DNA from: Actinomycetes bacterium
GTDB lineage: Bacteria; Actinomycetota; Actinomycetes; Actinomycetales; Beutenbergiaceae
Assembly (NCBI GenBank): GCA_021793935.1
Contig: JAJYRV010000002.1
Coordinates: 1-38,871 of the forward strand
Direction of reading: 5' to 3'
DNA length: 38,871 bases
A program made the position numbers and the translations under genes. Shown in pieces: positions 24,828 through 35,779 of this stretch (within the stretch, counting starts at the first letter, position 1; each line of letters starts with the position of its first letter). The notes beneath the pieces are model-generated. The model saw only the letters and a program-made list of their open reading frames with translations, made no database searches and was not told the origin of the DNA.

Positions 24828-26957
24828 GTGACTGCGACCGAGACTAGTTATACCGCACGGCACCTATCCGTTCTGGAGGGCCTGGAGGCGGTGCGTAAGC
24901 GCCCGGGGATGTACATCGGTTCCACCGACTCCCGCGGGCTCATGCACTGCCTCTGGGAAATCATCGACAACGCCGTCGACGAGGCCCTCGAGGGGCACGG
25001 CGACGCGATCGAGATCCTCCTGCACCCGGACGAATCCGTGGAAGTGCGCGACAACGGCCGCGGCATCCCCGTCGACAAGGTCAAGGATGTCGGGCTCTCC
25101 GGGGTCGAGGTCGTGTTCACCAAGCTCCACGCCGGCGGGAAGTTCGGCGGCGGCTCGTATGCCGCCTCCGGGGGTCTGCACGGGGTGGGCGCCTCGGTCG
25201 TCAACGCCCTCTCCGCCCGGCTCGACGTCGAGGTCGACCGCGGGGGCAAGACCCACGTGATGAGTTTCCACCGGGGCGAACCCGGGCAGTTCGACGACGC
25301 GAGCAGCCCCGGCCCGGACGCACCGTTCACGCCGTTCACGAAGAAGACGATGCCGAAGGCCGCCGGGAAGGTCGCCCGCGGGAAGACGGGTACCCGGGTG
25401 CGGTACTGGGCCGATCGCCAGATCTTCCCACTCTCGGCGCAGTTCTCCTACGACGAACTCCTCACCCGTGCCCGGCAGACCACCTTCCTCGTGCCCGGCC
25501 TGCAGATCACCGTCCGCGATGAACGGATGCTGCCGGGGACCCCCGGTGAGGAAGGCCCGGTCGAAGAGGTCTTCAAACACGAGGGCGGGGTGGTGGACTT
25601 CGTCGAATTCCTCGCCGCCGACGCCCCCGTCACCGACACGTGGCTCATCAAGGGCAACGAAACCTTCACCGAGACCGTGCAGGTCCTCGGCAACAACGGG
25701 CACCTGAAACCCAAAGAGGTCGAGCGTGACTGCGAGGTGGAGATCGCGCTGCGTTGGGGGCAGGGGTACGACACGGAAATCCGCTCCTTCGTCAACATCA
25801 TCGCCACCCCTAAAGGTGGCACCCACCTGAGCGGGTTCGAGAACGGGCTCGTGCGCACCGTGCGCAAAGAGGTGGAAGCGAACGCCCGGCGACTGAAGAT
25901 CTCCGCGAAGGATTCCAAGGAGCGGATCGATAAGGACGACGTCATGGCCGGGCTCACCGCCATCGTCACCGTCCGCGTGGCCGAACCGCAGTTCGAGGGC
26001 CAAACCAAGGAGGTGCTCGGCACCGCCGAGGTCCGGCAGATCGTTTCCCGGATCGTCAGCCGCGAACTCACCGAGATCCTCACATCTAGTAACCGCAAGC
26101 TCAAACCCCAAGCCACCGCCGTGCTGGAGAAGGTGGTCGGGGAGATGCGGGCACGGATCGCGGCGCGCACCCAGAAAGAGATCTCCCGGCGCAAGAACGC
26201 GTTGGAGAATTCCACCCTGCCCGCCAAACTCGCCGACTGCCGCACCAACGACGTCGAATCCTCCGAACTCTTCATCGTCGAGGGGGACTCGGCCCTCGGG
26301 ACGGCGAAGCTCGCCCGCTCCTCGGAATTCCAGGCCCTGCTGCCGATCCGCGGCAAGATCCTCAACGTCCAGAAGGCGTCGCTGGCGGACATGCTCAAGA
26401 ACGCCGAGTGCGCGGCGATCATCCAGGTGATTGGCGCCGGCTCGGGGCGCACCTTCGACCTGGAAGCGGCCCGCTACGGCAAGGTGGTGTTGATGACCGA
26501 TGCCGACGTCGACGGCGCCCACATCCGCACCCTCCTGCTCACCCTGTTCTTCCGGTACATGCGCCCGCTGGTGGAAGCCGGCCGCGTGTTCGCCGCCGTC
26601 CCGCCGCTGCACCGGGTGGAGGTACCCGCCCAGGGGCGGGGCAAGGCGCAGGTGAAGTACACCTACTCCGAACCGGAACTGCGCCGGTACCTCGCCGATC
26701 TGGACCGGCGCGGGCGGCGCTACAAGGAACCGATCCAGCGGTACAAGGGGCTGGGGGAGATGGACGCCCGCCAGCTCGCGGACACGACGATGGACCCGGC
26801 CAAACGCACCCTGCGCAAGATCACCATGGCCGATGAAGAGGCCCTGCGGGAGGCGGAGCGGGTCTTCGAACTGCTCATGGGCAATGAGGTCGCCCCGCGG
26901 CGAGAGTTCATCGTCGCGGGCGCCGGCGAATTAGACCGCGACCAGATTGATGCGTAG
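24828..26957 (+). CDS. parE: DNA topoisomerase IV / gyrase-type subunit B (ParE)
   Basis: ATPase and Toprim subunit of a type IIA topoisomerase. The 709-residue protein has the GHKL ATP site with EIIDNAVDEA (E44, N48), DNGRG (75-79) and GGLHGVG (115-121); the transducer domain; then Toprim with EGDSA (485-489) and DADVDG (558-563); and the ParE/GyrB C-terminal block QRYKGLGEMDARQLADTTMD. It is called ParE rather than GyrB because of its position near sigA with a ParC-like gene close by, as in Streptomyces. The canonical gyrA/gyrB are expected elsewhere. The start is a GTG with a -10 hexamer directly upstream. Confidence 0.92.
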   Translation: MTATETSYTARHLSVLEGLEAVRKRPGMYIGSTDSRGLMHCLWEIIDNAVDEALEGHGDAIEILLHPDESVEVRDNGRGIPVDKVKDVGLSGVEVVFTKLHAGGKFGGGSYAASGGLHGVGASVVNALSARLDVEVDRGGKTHVMSFHRGEPGQFDDASSPGPDAPFTPFTKKTMPKAAGKVARGKTGTRVRYWADRQIFPLSAQFSYDELLTRARQTTFLVPGLQITVRDERMLPGTPGEEGPVEEVFKHEGGVVDFVEFLAADAPVTDTWLIKGNETFTETVQVLGNNGHLKPKEVERDCEVEIALRWGQGYDTEIRSFVNIIATPKGGTHLSGFENGLVRTVRKEVEANARRLKISAKDSKERIDKDDVMAGLTAIVTVRVAEPQFEGQTKEVLGTAEVRQIVSRIVSRELTEILTSSNRKLKPQATAVLEKVVGEMRARIAARTQKEISRRKNALENSTLPAKLADCRTNDVESSELFIVEGDSALGTAKLARSSEFQALLPIRGKILNVQKASLADMLKNAECAAIIQVIGAGSGRTFDLEAARYGKVVLMTDADVDGAHIRTLLLTLFFRYMRPLVEAGRVFAAVPPLHRVEVPAQGRGKAQVKYTYSEPELRRYLADLDRRGRRYKEPIQRYKGLGEMDARQLADTTMDPAKRTLRKITMADEEALREAERVFELLMGNEVAPRREFIVAGAGELDRDQIDA

Positions 26958-27009
26958 GGTGCAGTTGAGCCGAACGGCAGCCCGCCGCGCGGCGTGAAAC
27001 TCACAGACT

Positions 27010-28050
27010 ATGACTACGCCAGAAGAAATTACCGAGCCGCTGAGCGTGCGCGCGCAGGCGCCCGCCGAGCAGCCCCCGCTGCCGAGCGTCGAGGGGCTGC
27101 TGTGGCGCGGGCTCGGGGCCGCGGACCTGGAGGCGTTCCACGCGCTTGCCCTGCACCTGGAAACCGAGGACGACCTGCTCTTTCGCTCCACGCCGGAGGA
27201 GAGCCGGGACCGGCTCATGTCCAGTGGCGTAACCAACGGCAACGTCGTCGGGGCGTTCGATGACGCCGGGGCGCTCCAAGCGTTCGCTGGGGTCCGCCGG
27301 GCGCCCGAGGATGAGGGCAGCGTGCGCGTGTTCCTCGACGGCGGGGTCAGCCCGGCGTACCGGCGTAAAGGCATCGGGACGGTCCTGCTCGACTGGCAGA
27401 TCGCCCGGGCGCGCCAGCTGCTCGCCGAATCGGATCGGCACGTGCCCGGACGGATCGTCGCGAACGCCGAGGAGAATCTTCCCGATGCCGTGCACATGCT
27501 CGTCAGCCGCGGGTTCCGCCCGCAGCGATGGTATTTCGATCTGCGCCGCGACCTGTCCCGGCCGATCCCCGATCTGGAGCTGGAGCGGAGCCTGCAGATC
27601 GTGCCGTGGAGCGAGGACCTCGACGAGCAGTGCCGCCTCGCCCACAACGATGCCTTCGAAATGCACTGGGGCACGGAGCCGAGCAGCCCCGAAACCTGGG
27701 CGGAGGACCGGGAGTTCCTCACGCCGGAATGGTCCTTCCTCGTGCTTGACAACAGCTCCGACCGGTCGAAGGTCGTCGGTTATCTGCTCTCGGGCCGGTA
27801 CGAGCAGGACTGGGACTCGCTGGGGTGGACCGAGGGGTACATCGACATGCTCGGTGTGCGTCAGGCGTGGCGGAACCGGGGAATCGCGACGGCGCTCGTC
27901 GCCCACGCGATGAAGATCTACGCTAGCGAGGGGATCGAGTACGCCGCCGTCGGCGTGGACGCGGCAGCCCCGTCGAAAACCTACGGCCTGTTCTCGACGT
28001 TGGATTTCGAGGCGATCCGATCCTCGACGATGTTCGCCATCGAGGTCTAG
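27010..28050 (+). CDS. Tandem GNAT-domain acetyltransferase
   Basis: A 346-residue protein with two GNAT folds. The first has the acetyl-CoA loop RRKGIG (118-123) after GVSPAY; the second has RNRGIA (288-293) after GVRQAW. Such two-domain GNATs resemble mycothiol synthase (MshD) in layout, but MshD identity cannot be claimed from this sequence, and the substrate is unknown. The ATG lacks a clear ribosome binding site. It starts 52 bases after parE on the same strand and ends 12 bases from the convergent parC. Confidence 0.85.
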   Translation: MTTPEEITEPLSVRAQAPAEQPPLPSVEGLLWRGLGAADLEAFHALALHLETEDDLLFRSTPEESRDRLMSSGVTNGNVVGAFDDAGALQAFAGVRRAPEDEGSVRVFLDGGVSPAYRRKGIGTVLLDWQIARARQLLAESDRHVPGRIVANAEENLPDAVHMLVSRGFRPQRWYFDLRRDLSRPIPDLELERSLQIVPWSEDLDEQCRLAHNDAFEMHWGTEPSSPETWAEDREFLTPEWSFLVLDNSSDRSKVVGYLLSGRYEQDWDSLGWTEGYIDMLGVRQAWRNRGIATALVAHAMKIYASEGIEYAAVGVDAAAPSKTYGLFSTLDFEAIRSSTMFAIEV

Positions 28051-28062
28051 CCCCGATCCCCT

Positions 28063-30492
<2,430 letters not shown>

Positions 30493-30596
30493 GGGCCCAT
30501 TCTCCCAGGTTCGTGGAGTAGTTTGCGCCTGCGACACAGTGATCTGCCCGGGCAGGTCCCCCGTCCGTACCCGCCCCGCCGCGGGCGCGGGCGCAC

Positions 30597-30602
30597 TACC
30601 AT
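30597..30602 (+). promoter_or_regulatory. Putative -10 element of the GNAT/acyl-CoA-synthetase-like gene (leaderless)
   Basis: TACCAT is followed by six bases and the ATG at 30609; the intervening CGGGGT is not a well-spaced Shine-Dalgarno. Confidence 0.5.
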
Positions 30603-30608
30603 CGGGGT

Positions 30609-33272
30609 ATGAGCGAAACCGCCCCGTACCCCAAACATTGGGAAGCCGACGTTGTTCTCCGGGACGGCTCGACGATGAGGATCCGGCCCATCCACCCCAG
30701 CGACGCCCCGTCGTTGCAGAGTTTCCACATGGCGCAATCGGAGCGGTCGCAATACTTCCGGTTCTTCGCCCCCATGGCGCGGCTTTCCGACGCCGATCTG
30801 CACCGGTTCACGAACGTGGACTACACCGACCGGGTCGCCCTGGTCCTGGTCTCGGGCGATGAAATCGCCGCGGTCGGCCGTTACGACCGGTTGGTGGGGG
30901 ACCGGGAGTATCCCGACGGTGACGTCGCCGAGGTCGCCTTCAACGTCTCTGATCAGTCCCAGGGCCGGGGCCTGGGTTCGGTGCTGCTCGAGCACTTGGC
31001 GGCGGCGGGCCGGGAACGGGGCATCCGCCGGTTCGTCGCTGACGTGCTGCCCTCGAACACGCGGATGCTGCGCGTGTTCTCCGACGCGGGGTACGACGTG
31101 AAGCAACGCTTCGACGACGGCGTGGTGACCGTGAACTTCACAATCCGGCCGACGGATAAATCCATGAAGGTCCTCGCCGAGCGGGAACGGCGGGCGGAGG
31201 CGTTGAGCATGGGGCGGATCCTCGCGGCGACCTCCGTCCTGTTCTACGGTGCCGGTTCGGAAGGCAGCGCGCTGGCGAGGGCGGTCCGCGCGCAGGTGGA
31301 GGAGTCGGCATTCCACGGGGAGGTGCTCGAGGCGGATTCGCCCGCGGCGCTCACCGCGGCGCTCGAGGGCCGGGAAGGGCCCCTCGACCTCGCCGTCGTC
31401 GGCGCGCCCGCCGCCGAGGTGCTCGAGATCATTCCCGCGCTGGGGGAGGCGAGTCTCGGTGCCCTGCTCATCCTCACCGGCGGCTTCTCCACGACCGCGG
31501 GGGAGGAGGGGGTTCCCCAGTCGGAGCTGTTGCGCGCGGTGCGCCAGAGCGGGATCCGGCTCGTGGGGCCCCGCTCCTACGGGGTCCTCGCCCGGGGCGA
31601 CCACGGCCCCTTGCCCGCCCTCCTCGCCCCCGAGACCCCGATCACCGCTGAGGATGGCATCGGGATCTTCTGCCAATCCTCCACCGCCGCGCGCGCGTTG
31701 CTCGCAGGCGCGAAGGAGCGCCGGTTGCCGCTGTCCACCGCCCTGGTCGCGGGCCACCGGGCGGACGTTTCGGGTAACGACACGATGCAGTTCTGGGCGG
31801 GCGATGAGCGCACGAGGGTTGCCTGCGTTCATCTGGAGTCGATCGGCAACCCGCGCAAATTCTCCCGGGTCGCCCGCCACCTTGCCCGCGACCGCCCCGT
31901 CATCGCGGCGATCGCCGGCCGCTCGGGGCAAGTGCGCGCCCCCGGCCATCCCGTTCGAGAGACGAACACGCCGCGGCGGGCGTTGGAAGAACTCATGAAC
32001 CAGGCGGGAGTGCTGCGGGCCCGCAGCGTGCCCCAACAGCTCGATTGGGCGATGGCGTTCTCGAGCCAACCCCTCCCGGCGGGGGACCGGGTCGCGGTGC
32101 TCGCAAACTCCGGCACCTACAACGTCGTGCTCCAGGAGCTCATCACGGCAACCGGCGCCGATCCCGTGGGCGGGATCCCGGCCCTCAACCCGGTCGCCGG
32201 GGTGGCGGAGTACGAGAAAGCGCTGACCGACCTCGCCGCCCGGCGGGACTGGGACGCCGCGGTCCTCACCTACGGGCCCTATCTGGGGGACGCGGGCGAG
32301 GAGATCGCCCGGCTCGTCGCCGCGTTCGCCCGTGATACCGGGCGCACGGTCGTCGCCCATATCCACGGCCTCACCGGGGTCACCGAGGCACTCACCGATG
32401 GCGAGGTGCGCGTTCCCGCCTTCGCAAGCGGGGAGGACGCGATCGACGCGCTGGCAGCGATGCGCAGCTACGCTTCCCGGCGCGACACCGAGCCCAGCCC
32501 CCGGGTCGACCCACCCGGAATCGACCGGCGCAGCGCCGATGCGCTCATCGCCGAGGAACTCTCCCGGCTCCCGGTGGGGGAACGCAGACTCCTCACGCCG
32601 ACAGCGGCGAAGGGTCTGCTTGCCTGCTATGGGTTGGACGTCCTGCCGGCAACCACCGTCGCGTCGGTGCAGGAGGCGGTGGTCGCCGCGGAAGAAACCG
32701 GTTGGCCCGTCGCTTTGAAAACCGCTGACGCCGTGCTGCGCCACCGCGCTGATCTCGGCGGAGTCCGCCTCGACCTCGGGTCGGCCGAGGAGCTTCGGGT
32801 CGCATACGAGGCCATGGCCTCACGGATCAGCGGGCTCGGGCGGTCCGCGCAGGAGAAGTTTGAAGTCCAGGCGATGGCGCCCACGGGGGCGGCCTGCGTG
32901 CTCGTCGCCGAGGAAGACCCGCTGTACGGCCCGATCGTTTCCTTCGGGCTCGGCGGAGACGCGATCGAACTCCTCGAGGACGTTTCCTACCGCGTGCCGC
33001 CGCTGACCGAGGCCGACGCCGTCGATCTCATCACCTCGGTCAAGGCTGCTCCGAGGCTGCTGGGGCACCGGGAGCTGCCCCCGCTGTTCGTCGAGGGACT
33101 CATCGACGTCGTCGCTCGCCTGAGCGTTCTCAAAGAGGAACTCGCGCCGATCGCCCGCGTGGAACTCAACCCCGTGCTCGTGGCGGAAACCACGGTCGCG
33201 ATCATCTCCGCCGATGTTGTCCTCGCCCATCCGGCCCGGGGCGATATCGCTCGGCGAGTCTTGCCGGAATGA
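30609..33272 (+). CDS. GNAT acetyltransferase fused to NDP-forming acyl-CoA synthetase-like domains (Pat-like)
   Basis: An 887-residue protein of the protein-lysine-acetyltransferase (Pat) architecture, with GNAT first. The GNAT domain (about 12-175) has E108 in VAEVAF and the acetyl-CoA loop QGRGLG (118-123). A CoA-binding domain follows (about 205-300), then a succinyl-CoA-ligase-like part with HRADVSGNDTMQFW and ESIGNPRKF, and an ATP-grasp domain (about 660-887) with HRADLGGVRLDL and ELNPV. The SHTAAL motif that carries the catalytic His in true NDP-forming synthetases is not seen; APGHPVRETNTP lies there instead, so a sensing role is more likely than CoA-ligase activity. Related enzymes acetylate acyl-CoA synthetases; the target here is unknown. 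Confidence 0.9.
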   Translation: MSETAPYPKHWEADVVLRDGSTMRIRPIHPSDAPSLQSFHMAQSERSQYFRFFAPMARLSDADLHRFTNVDYTDRVALVLVSGDEIAAVGRYDRLVGDREYPDGDVAEVAFNVSDQSQGRGLGSVLLEHLAAAGRERGIRRFVADVLPSNTRMLRVFSDAGYDVKQRFDDGVVTVNFTIRPTDKSMKVLAERERRAEALSMGRILAATSVLFYGAGSEGSALARAVRAQVEESAFHGEVLEADSPAALTAALEGREGPLDLAVVGAPAAEVLEIIPALGEASLGALLILTGGFSTTAGEEGVPQSELLRAVRQSGIRLVGPRSYGVLARGDHGPLPALLAPETPITAEDGIGIFCQSSTAARALLAGAKERRLPLSTALVAGHRADVSGNDTMQFWAGDERTRVACVHLESIGNPRKFSRVARHLARDRPVIAAIAGRSGQVRAPGHPVRETNTPRRALEELMNQAGVLRARSVPQQLDWAMAFSSQPLPAGDRVAVLANSGTYNVVLQELITATGADPVGGIPALNPVAGVAEYEKALTDLAARRDWDAAVLTYGPYLGDAGEEIARLVAAFARDTGRTVVAHIHGLTGVTEALTDGEVRVPAFASGEDAIDALAAMRSYASRRDTEPSPRVDPPGIDRRSADALIAEELSRLPVGERRLLTPTAAKGLLACYGLDVLPATTVASVQEAVVAAEETGWPVALKTADAVLRHRADLGGVRLDLGSAEELRVAYEAMASRISGLGRSAQEKFEVQAMAPTGAACVLVAEEDPLYGPIVSFGLGGDAIELLEDVSYRVPPLTEADAVDLITSVKAAPRLLGHRELPPLFVEGLIDVVARLSVLKEELAPIARVELNPVLVAETTVAIISADVVLAHPARGDIARRVLPE

Positions 33273-33274
33273 GG

Positions 33275-33280
33275 CAGACT
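33275..33280 (+). promoter_or_regulatory. Possible -10 element of the DUF5998 gene
   Basis: CAGACT is followed by six bases and the GTG at 33287. It lies over the end of the preceding gene, so it would be an internal promoter of the cluster. Weaker than the TANNNT cases. Confidence 0.28.
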
Positions 33281-33286
33281 AGAGGG

Positions 33287-33868
33287 GTGGCAGGTCAGCA
33301 GTTGAAAGCGTTAAGTAAGGACATCGAGCGGGCGGGTTACTACCCCGCGATCGTCTCCGACGTAGTGCACGTGGCCCTCGCGGGCGAGGAAGTGGTGAGC
33401 CACCTGGTGCACGCCGAAACGGTTTTCGACCGTTCCGAAGTACGCCGCCACCTCACCACCCTCGTGCTTACCGCGACCCGGTTGATCATCGCGCACGTCG
33501 ACGACGTACCCGCCGAGCATCCGGAGATGCCGCCCGCCGCGGCAGCGACGACCGAATCGGTGCCCTTGAAACAGATCAAGGCCGTGGGCATCACCCACGG
33601 CATCGCCGATCCCGCCCAATACCGGCCGGGCAGTGCGGCCGCGGAGATCACGCTCGCAATCTCTTGGGGCGCGGTCTCCCGGGTGGATCTGGAACCGGCG
33701 GTGTGCCCCGATCCGGACTGCGACGTCGACCACGGCTACACCGGTTCGATCATGCCCGACGACGTCGTCGTCCGAGTATCGGAGGCCGCCGAGGGCCAAG
33801 CGGCACTCAACGCCGCCGTCCAATTCGCCACCGCGCTCTCCCACGCCACCGCAGACACCCGGCAATGA
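33287..33868 (+). CDS. DUF5998 family protein
   Basis: A 193-residue protein of the actinobacterial DUF5998 family; function unknown. It begins with a helix LKALSKDIERAGYYPAIV and has a mixed alpha/beta pattern with a Cys pair in CPDPDCDVDH that could bind metal. Two starts compete: ATG at 33269, overlapping the stop of the preceding gene (ATGA), and GTG at 33287, which has CAGACT six bases upstream and gives the family-like N-terminus. Neither has a well-spaced Shine-Dalgarno. Its stop overlaps the start of the following phosphodiesterase gene, so the two are tightly coupled. Confidence 0.8.
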   Translation: MAGQQLKALSKDIERAGYYPAIVSDVVHVALAGEEVVSHLVHAETVFDRSEVRRHLTTLVLTATRLIIAHVDDVPAEHPEMPPAAAATTESVPLKQIKAVGITHGIADPAQYRPGSAAAEITLAISWGAVSRVDLEPAVCPDPDCDVDHGYTGSIMPDDVVVRVSEAAEGQAALNAAVQFATALSHATADTRQ

Positions 33869-35145
33869 TGCGCCCCGCGCCCGTGACAAAAGAGTGGCGA
33901 CCGGCCCCGTCCACCCCGTGGCTCGGGGAGGTGCTCCTCGGCGCGGTGGGCGCCGTCCACGGCGAGTTGCCCGCCTTACCGTTGCGCGCCCCCGGCGGGG
34001 TGCGCCGGTCCGCCCGCGCCCTCGCCCCCGGGGTGAGTGACCTCGACCCGGAGGAACAGCGCGCGGCCGTCAACCCGTCCGCCGCCGCGGCGCGGGAGCA
34101 CCTCGGCCTGCCTGAGGCCGAGCGGGCCGTCGTCATCCTCGTCGACGGGCTCGGCCAGTGCAACCTGCAGGCGCGGGGGGAGCGGGCGCCGTTCCTCACG
34201 AGCGAATTCCTTTCCCAGACGGGCCAATCCGCCTACCCCTCCACGACCGCGGCGAATATCTCCTTCCTCGGCACCGGGGTCAAACCCGGGCAGACCGCGA
34301 TGGCCGGATACACCGTGCGCAACCCCGACACGGGTAAGGTGATGAACCTCATCTCCTGGGCCGGGGGGATGGATCCGCTGGAGTGGCAACGGGTGCCCAC
34401 AGTGTTCGAACGCATGCAGCGGTCGGGGGCCCGGGCCGCGCATGTGAGCACGTGGCGCTTCGAGCGCTCGGCCCTCACCCAAGCGGCGCTACGGGGCGCG
34501 GAGTACATCGCGGCCGAGACGCTCGCCGAGCGGGTCGATGCCACCGCGGAGCTCATGGGGCACACGGACACGAAGGTCGCCTACCTGTACTGGGCGGAAA
34601 TCGACGCCGTCGGTCACCTGCACGGGTGGCAGACCCCCGAGTGGGAGCGGGAACTGGAGCACCTCGACGGCGAGGTCTCCCGGCTCGTGTCGTTGCTGCC
34701 CCCGGGCACGCTCGTCCTCCTCACCGCCGACCATGGCATGGTCGACGTTCCCCAGGGCACCTCGAACACCTTCGGCGGCCCGGCGAGGATAGACATCAAC
34801 GCCCACACCGAGCTTTCCCGCGGGCTCGATCTGGTTGCCGGGGAGAACCGCTTTCTGCACCTGTTCACCCGCGAGTCCGAGGAGGTTGCCCAGCGGTGGG
34901 CGGACTTCCTGGGTGAACGAGCGCGCATCTACTCGCGGGCGGAGGCGTTCAACGCGGGGGTGTTCGGACCCGTGCGCCCCGACGTCGCAGACGTCGTGGG
35001 CGATGTCATCGTCGCGGTCCTCGGCGATCTGTCCATCGCGGACCGGTCCCGAGTGAGCGAGGGGATGTTCGCCCTTCCCGGCCTGCATGGTTCGGTGACG
35101 GAGTGGGAACGGGCCGTCCCGATCCTGTCGCTGCTAACGAGCTGA
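33865..35145 (+). CDS. Alkaline-phosphatase-superfamily nucleotide pyrophosphatase/phosphodiesterase
   Basis: A 426-residue metal-dependent phosphoesterase of the alkaline phosphatase superfamily. Visible metal and catalytic positions are D94 in ILVDGLGQCNL, the likely nucleophile T128 in AYPSTTAANISFLG, the D and H of YWAEIDAVGHLHG, ADHGM, and a final His in GLHGS. No signal peptide is seen, so it is probably cytoplasmic; the substrate is unknown. The frame is open upstream of 33865, but that part is an out-of-frame reading of the DUF5998 gene. ATG at 33865 overlaps that gene's TGA (ATGATG); 33868 is equally possible. It overlaps the convergent thymidine kinase by 12 bases. Confidence 0.9.
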   Translation: MMRPAPVTKEWRPAPSTPWLGEVLLGAVGAVHGELPALPLRAPGGVRRSARALAPGVSDLDPEEQRAAVNPSAAAAREHLGLPEAERAVVILVDGLGQCNLQARGERAPFLTSEFLSQTGQSAYPSTTAANISFLGTGVKPGQTAMAGYTVRNPDTGKVMNLISWAGGMDPLEWQRVPTVFERMQRSGARAAHVSTWRFERSALTQAALRGAEYIAAETLAERVDATAELMGHTDTKVAYLYWAEIDAVGHLHGWQTPEWERELEHLDGEVSRLVSLLPPGTLVLLTADHGMVDVPQGTSNTFGGPARIDINAHTELSRGLDLVAGENRFLHLFTRESEEVAQRWADFLGERARIYSRAEAFNAGVFGPVRPDVADVVGDVIVAVLGDLSIADRSRVSEGMFALPGLHGSVTEWERAVPILSLLTS

Positions 35146-35742
35146 GGCGAGCGGCGGGCCGAGCAGGCCACAAGATTCGGCGAGGTAGCAAGCTCCGCAC
35201 AGGGACTCGTATTCCACGCTGTCCCCATCGATCGCAACCTGATCGCCCTCGAAGATGTACCGGCCACCGACCCGCCTGCCGTTGAACATCGCCTTGCGCC
35301 CGCACCGGCAGATGGTTTTGAGTTCTTCCAGGGTGTGGGCGAGCTCCAGGAGGCGCGCCGAGCCCGGAAACGCCTTGGTACGAAAATCGGTTCGGATCCC
35401 GTAGGTCATCACCGGAACATCGTCGAGGACGGCGATCCGCAGGAGGTCATCGACCTGTTCGCGGGTGAGGAACTGGGCTTCGTCGACCAGCAGGCAGGCG
35501 ATCTGCGAAGGACCCCGCGCGGCGTGGAACGCCTCCCGGATCGAGTCCTCGGAGGTGACTTGGAAATCAGATTCGCGTTCGACACCCAACCGGGAGACGA
35601 TGCTCGTGCTGCCCTTGGTATCGGTGGAGGGCTTCGCCAGAAGGACCTGCTGGCCCCGCTCTTCGTAGTTGAAGGCCGCCTGGAGCAACGCGGTCGATTT
35701 ACCGGAGTTCATTGCTCCGTATCGGAAATAGAGTTTGGCCAC
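35134..35742 (-). CDS. tdk: Thymidine kinase
   Basis: Salvage enzyme phosphorylating thymidine to dTMP. The 202-residue type II enzyme has the P-loop GAMNSGKST (9-17), the catalytic Glu in LLVDEAQFL (E88), TYGIRTDF, and a zinc-binding lasso with ICRCGRKA and, near the end, LCGACY. The start is GTG; no Shine-Dalgarno is evident, but TATAAA lies eight bases upstream (35751-35756). It follows sepH by 37 bases on the same strand, so it may also be read from the sepH promoter. dut, another thymidylate-pool gene, lies nearby on the other strand. Confidence 0.95.
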   Translation of the reverse strand: MAKLYFRYGAMNSGKSTALLQAAFNYEERGQQVLLAKPSTDTKGSTSIVSRLGVERESDFQVTSEDSIREAFHAARGPSQIACLLVDEAQFLTREQVDDLLRIAVLDDVPVMTYGIRTDFRTKAFPGSARLLELAHTLEELKTICRCGRKAMFNGRRVGGRYIFEGDQVAIDGDSVEYESLCGACYLAESCGLLGPPLASAR

Positions 35743-35750
35743 GGTAGATG

Positions 35751-35756
35751 TTTATA
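35751..35756 (-). promoter_or_regulatory. Possible -10 element of tdk
   Basis: TATAAA on the minus strand lies eight bases before the GTG at 35742 in the 37-base gap after sepH. No -35 partner is clear. Confidence 0.3.
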
Positions 35757-35779
35757 CCAGCAGCGGCGCTGCCCGCAGG

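Noticed and set aside
24864..26612. 582-codon open frame antisense to parE
   Set aside because: It mirrors conserved parE codons and has no independent start signal.
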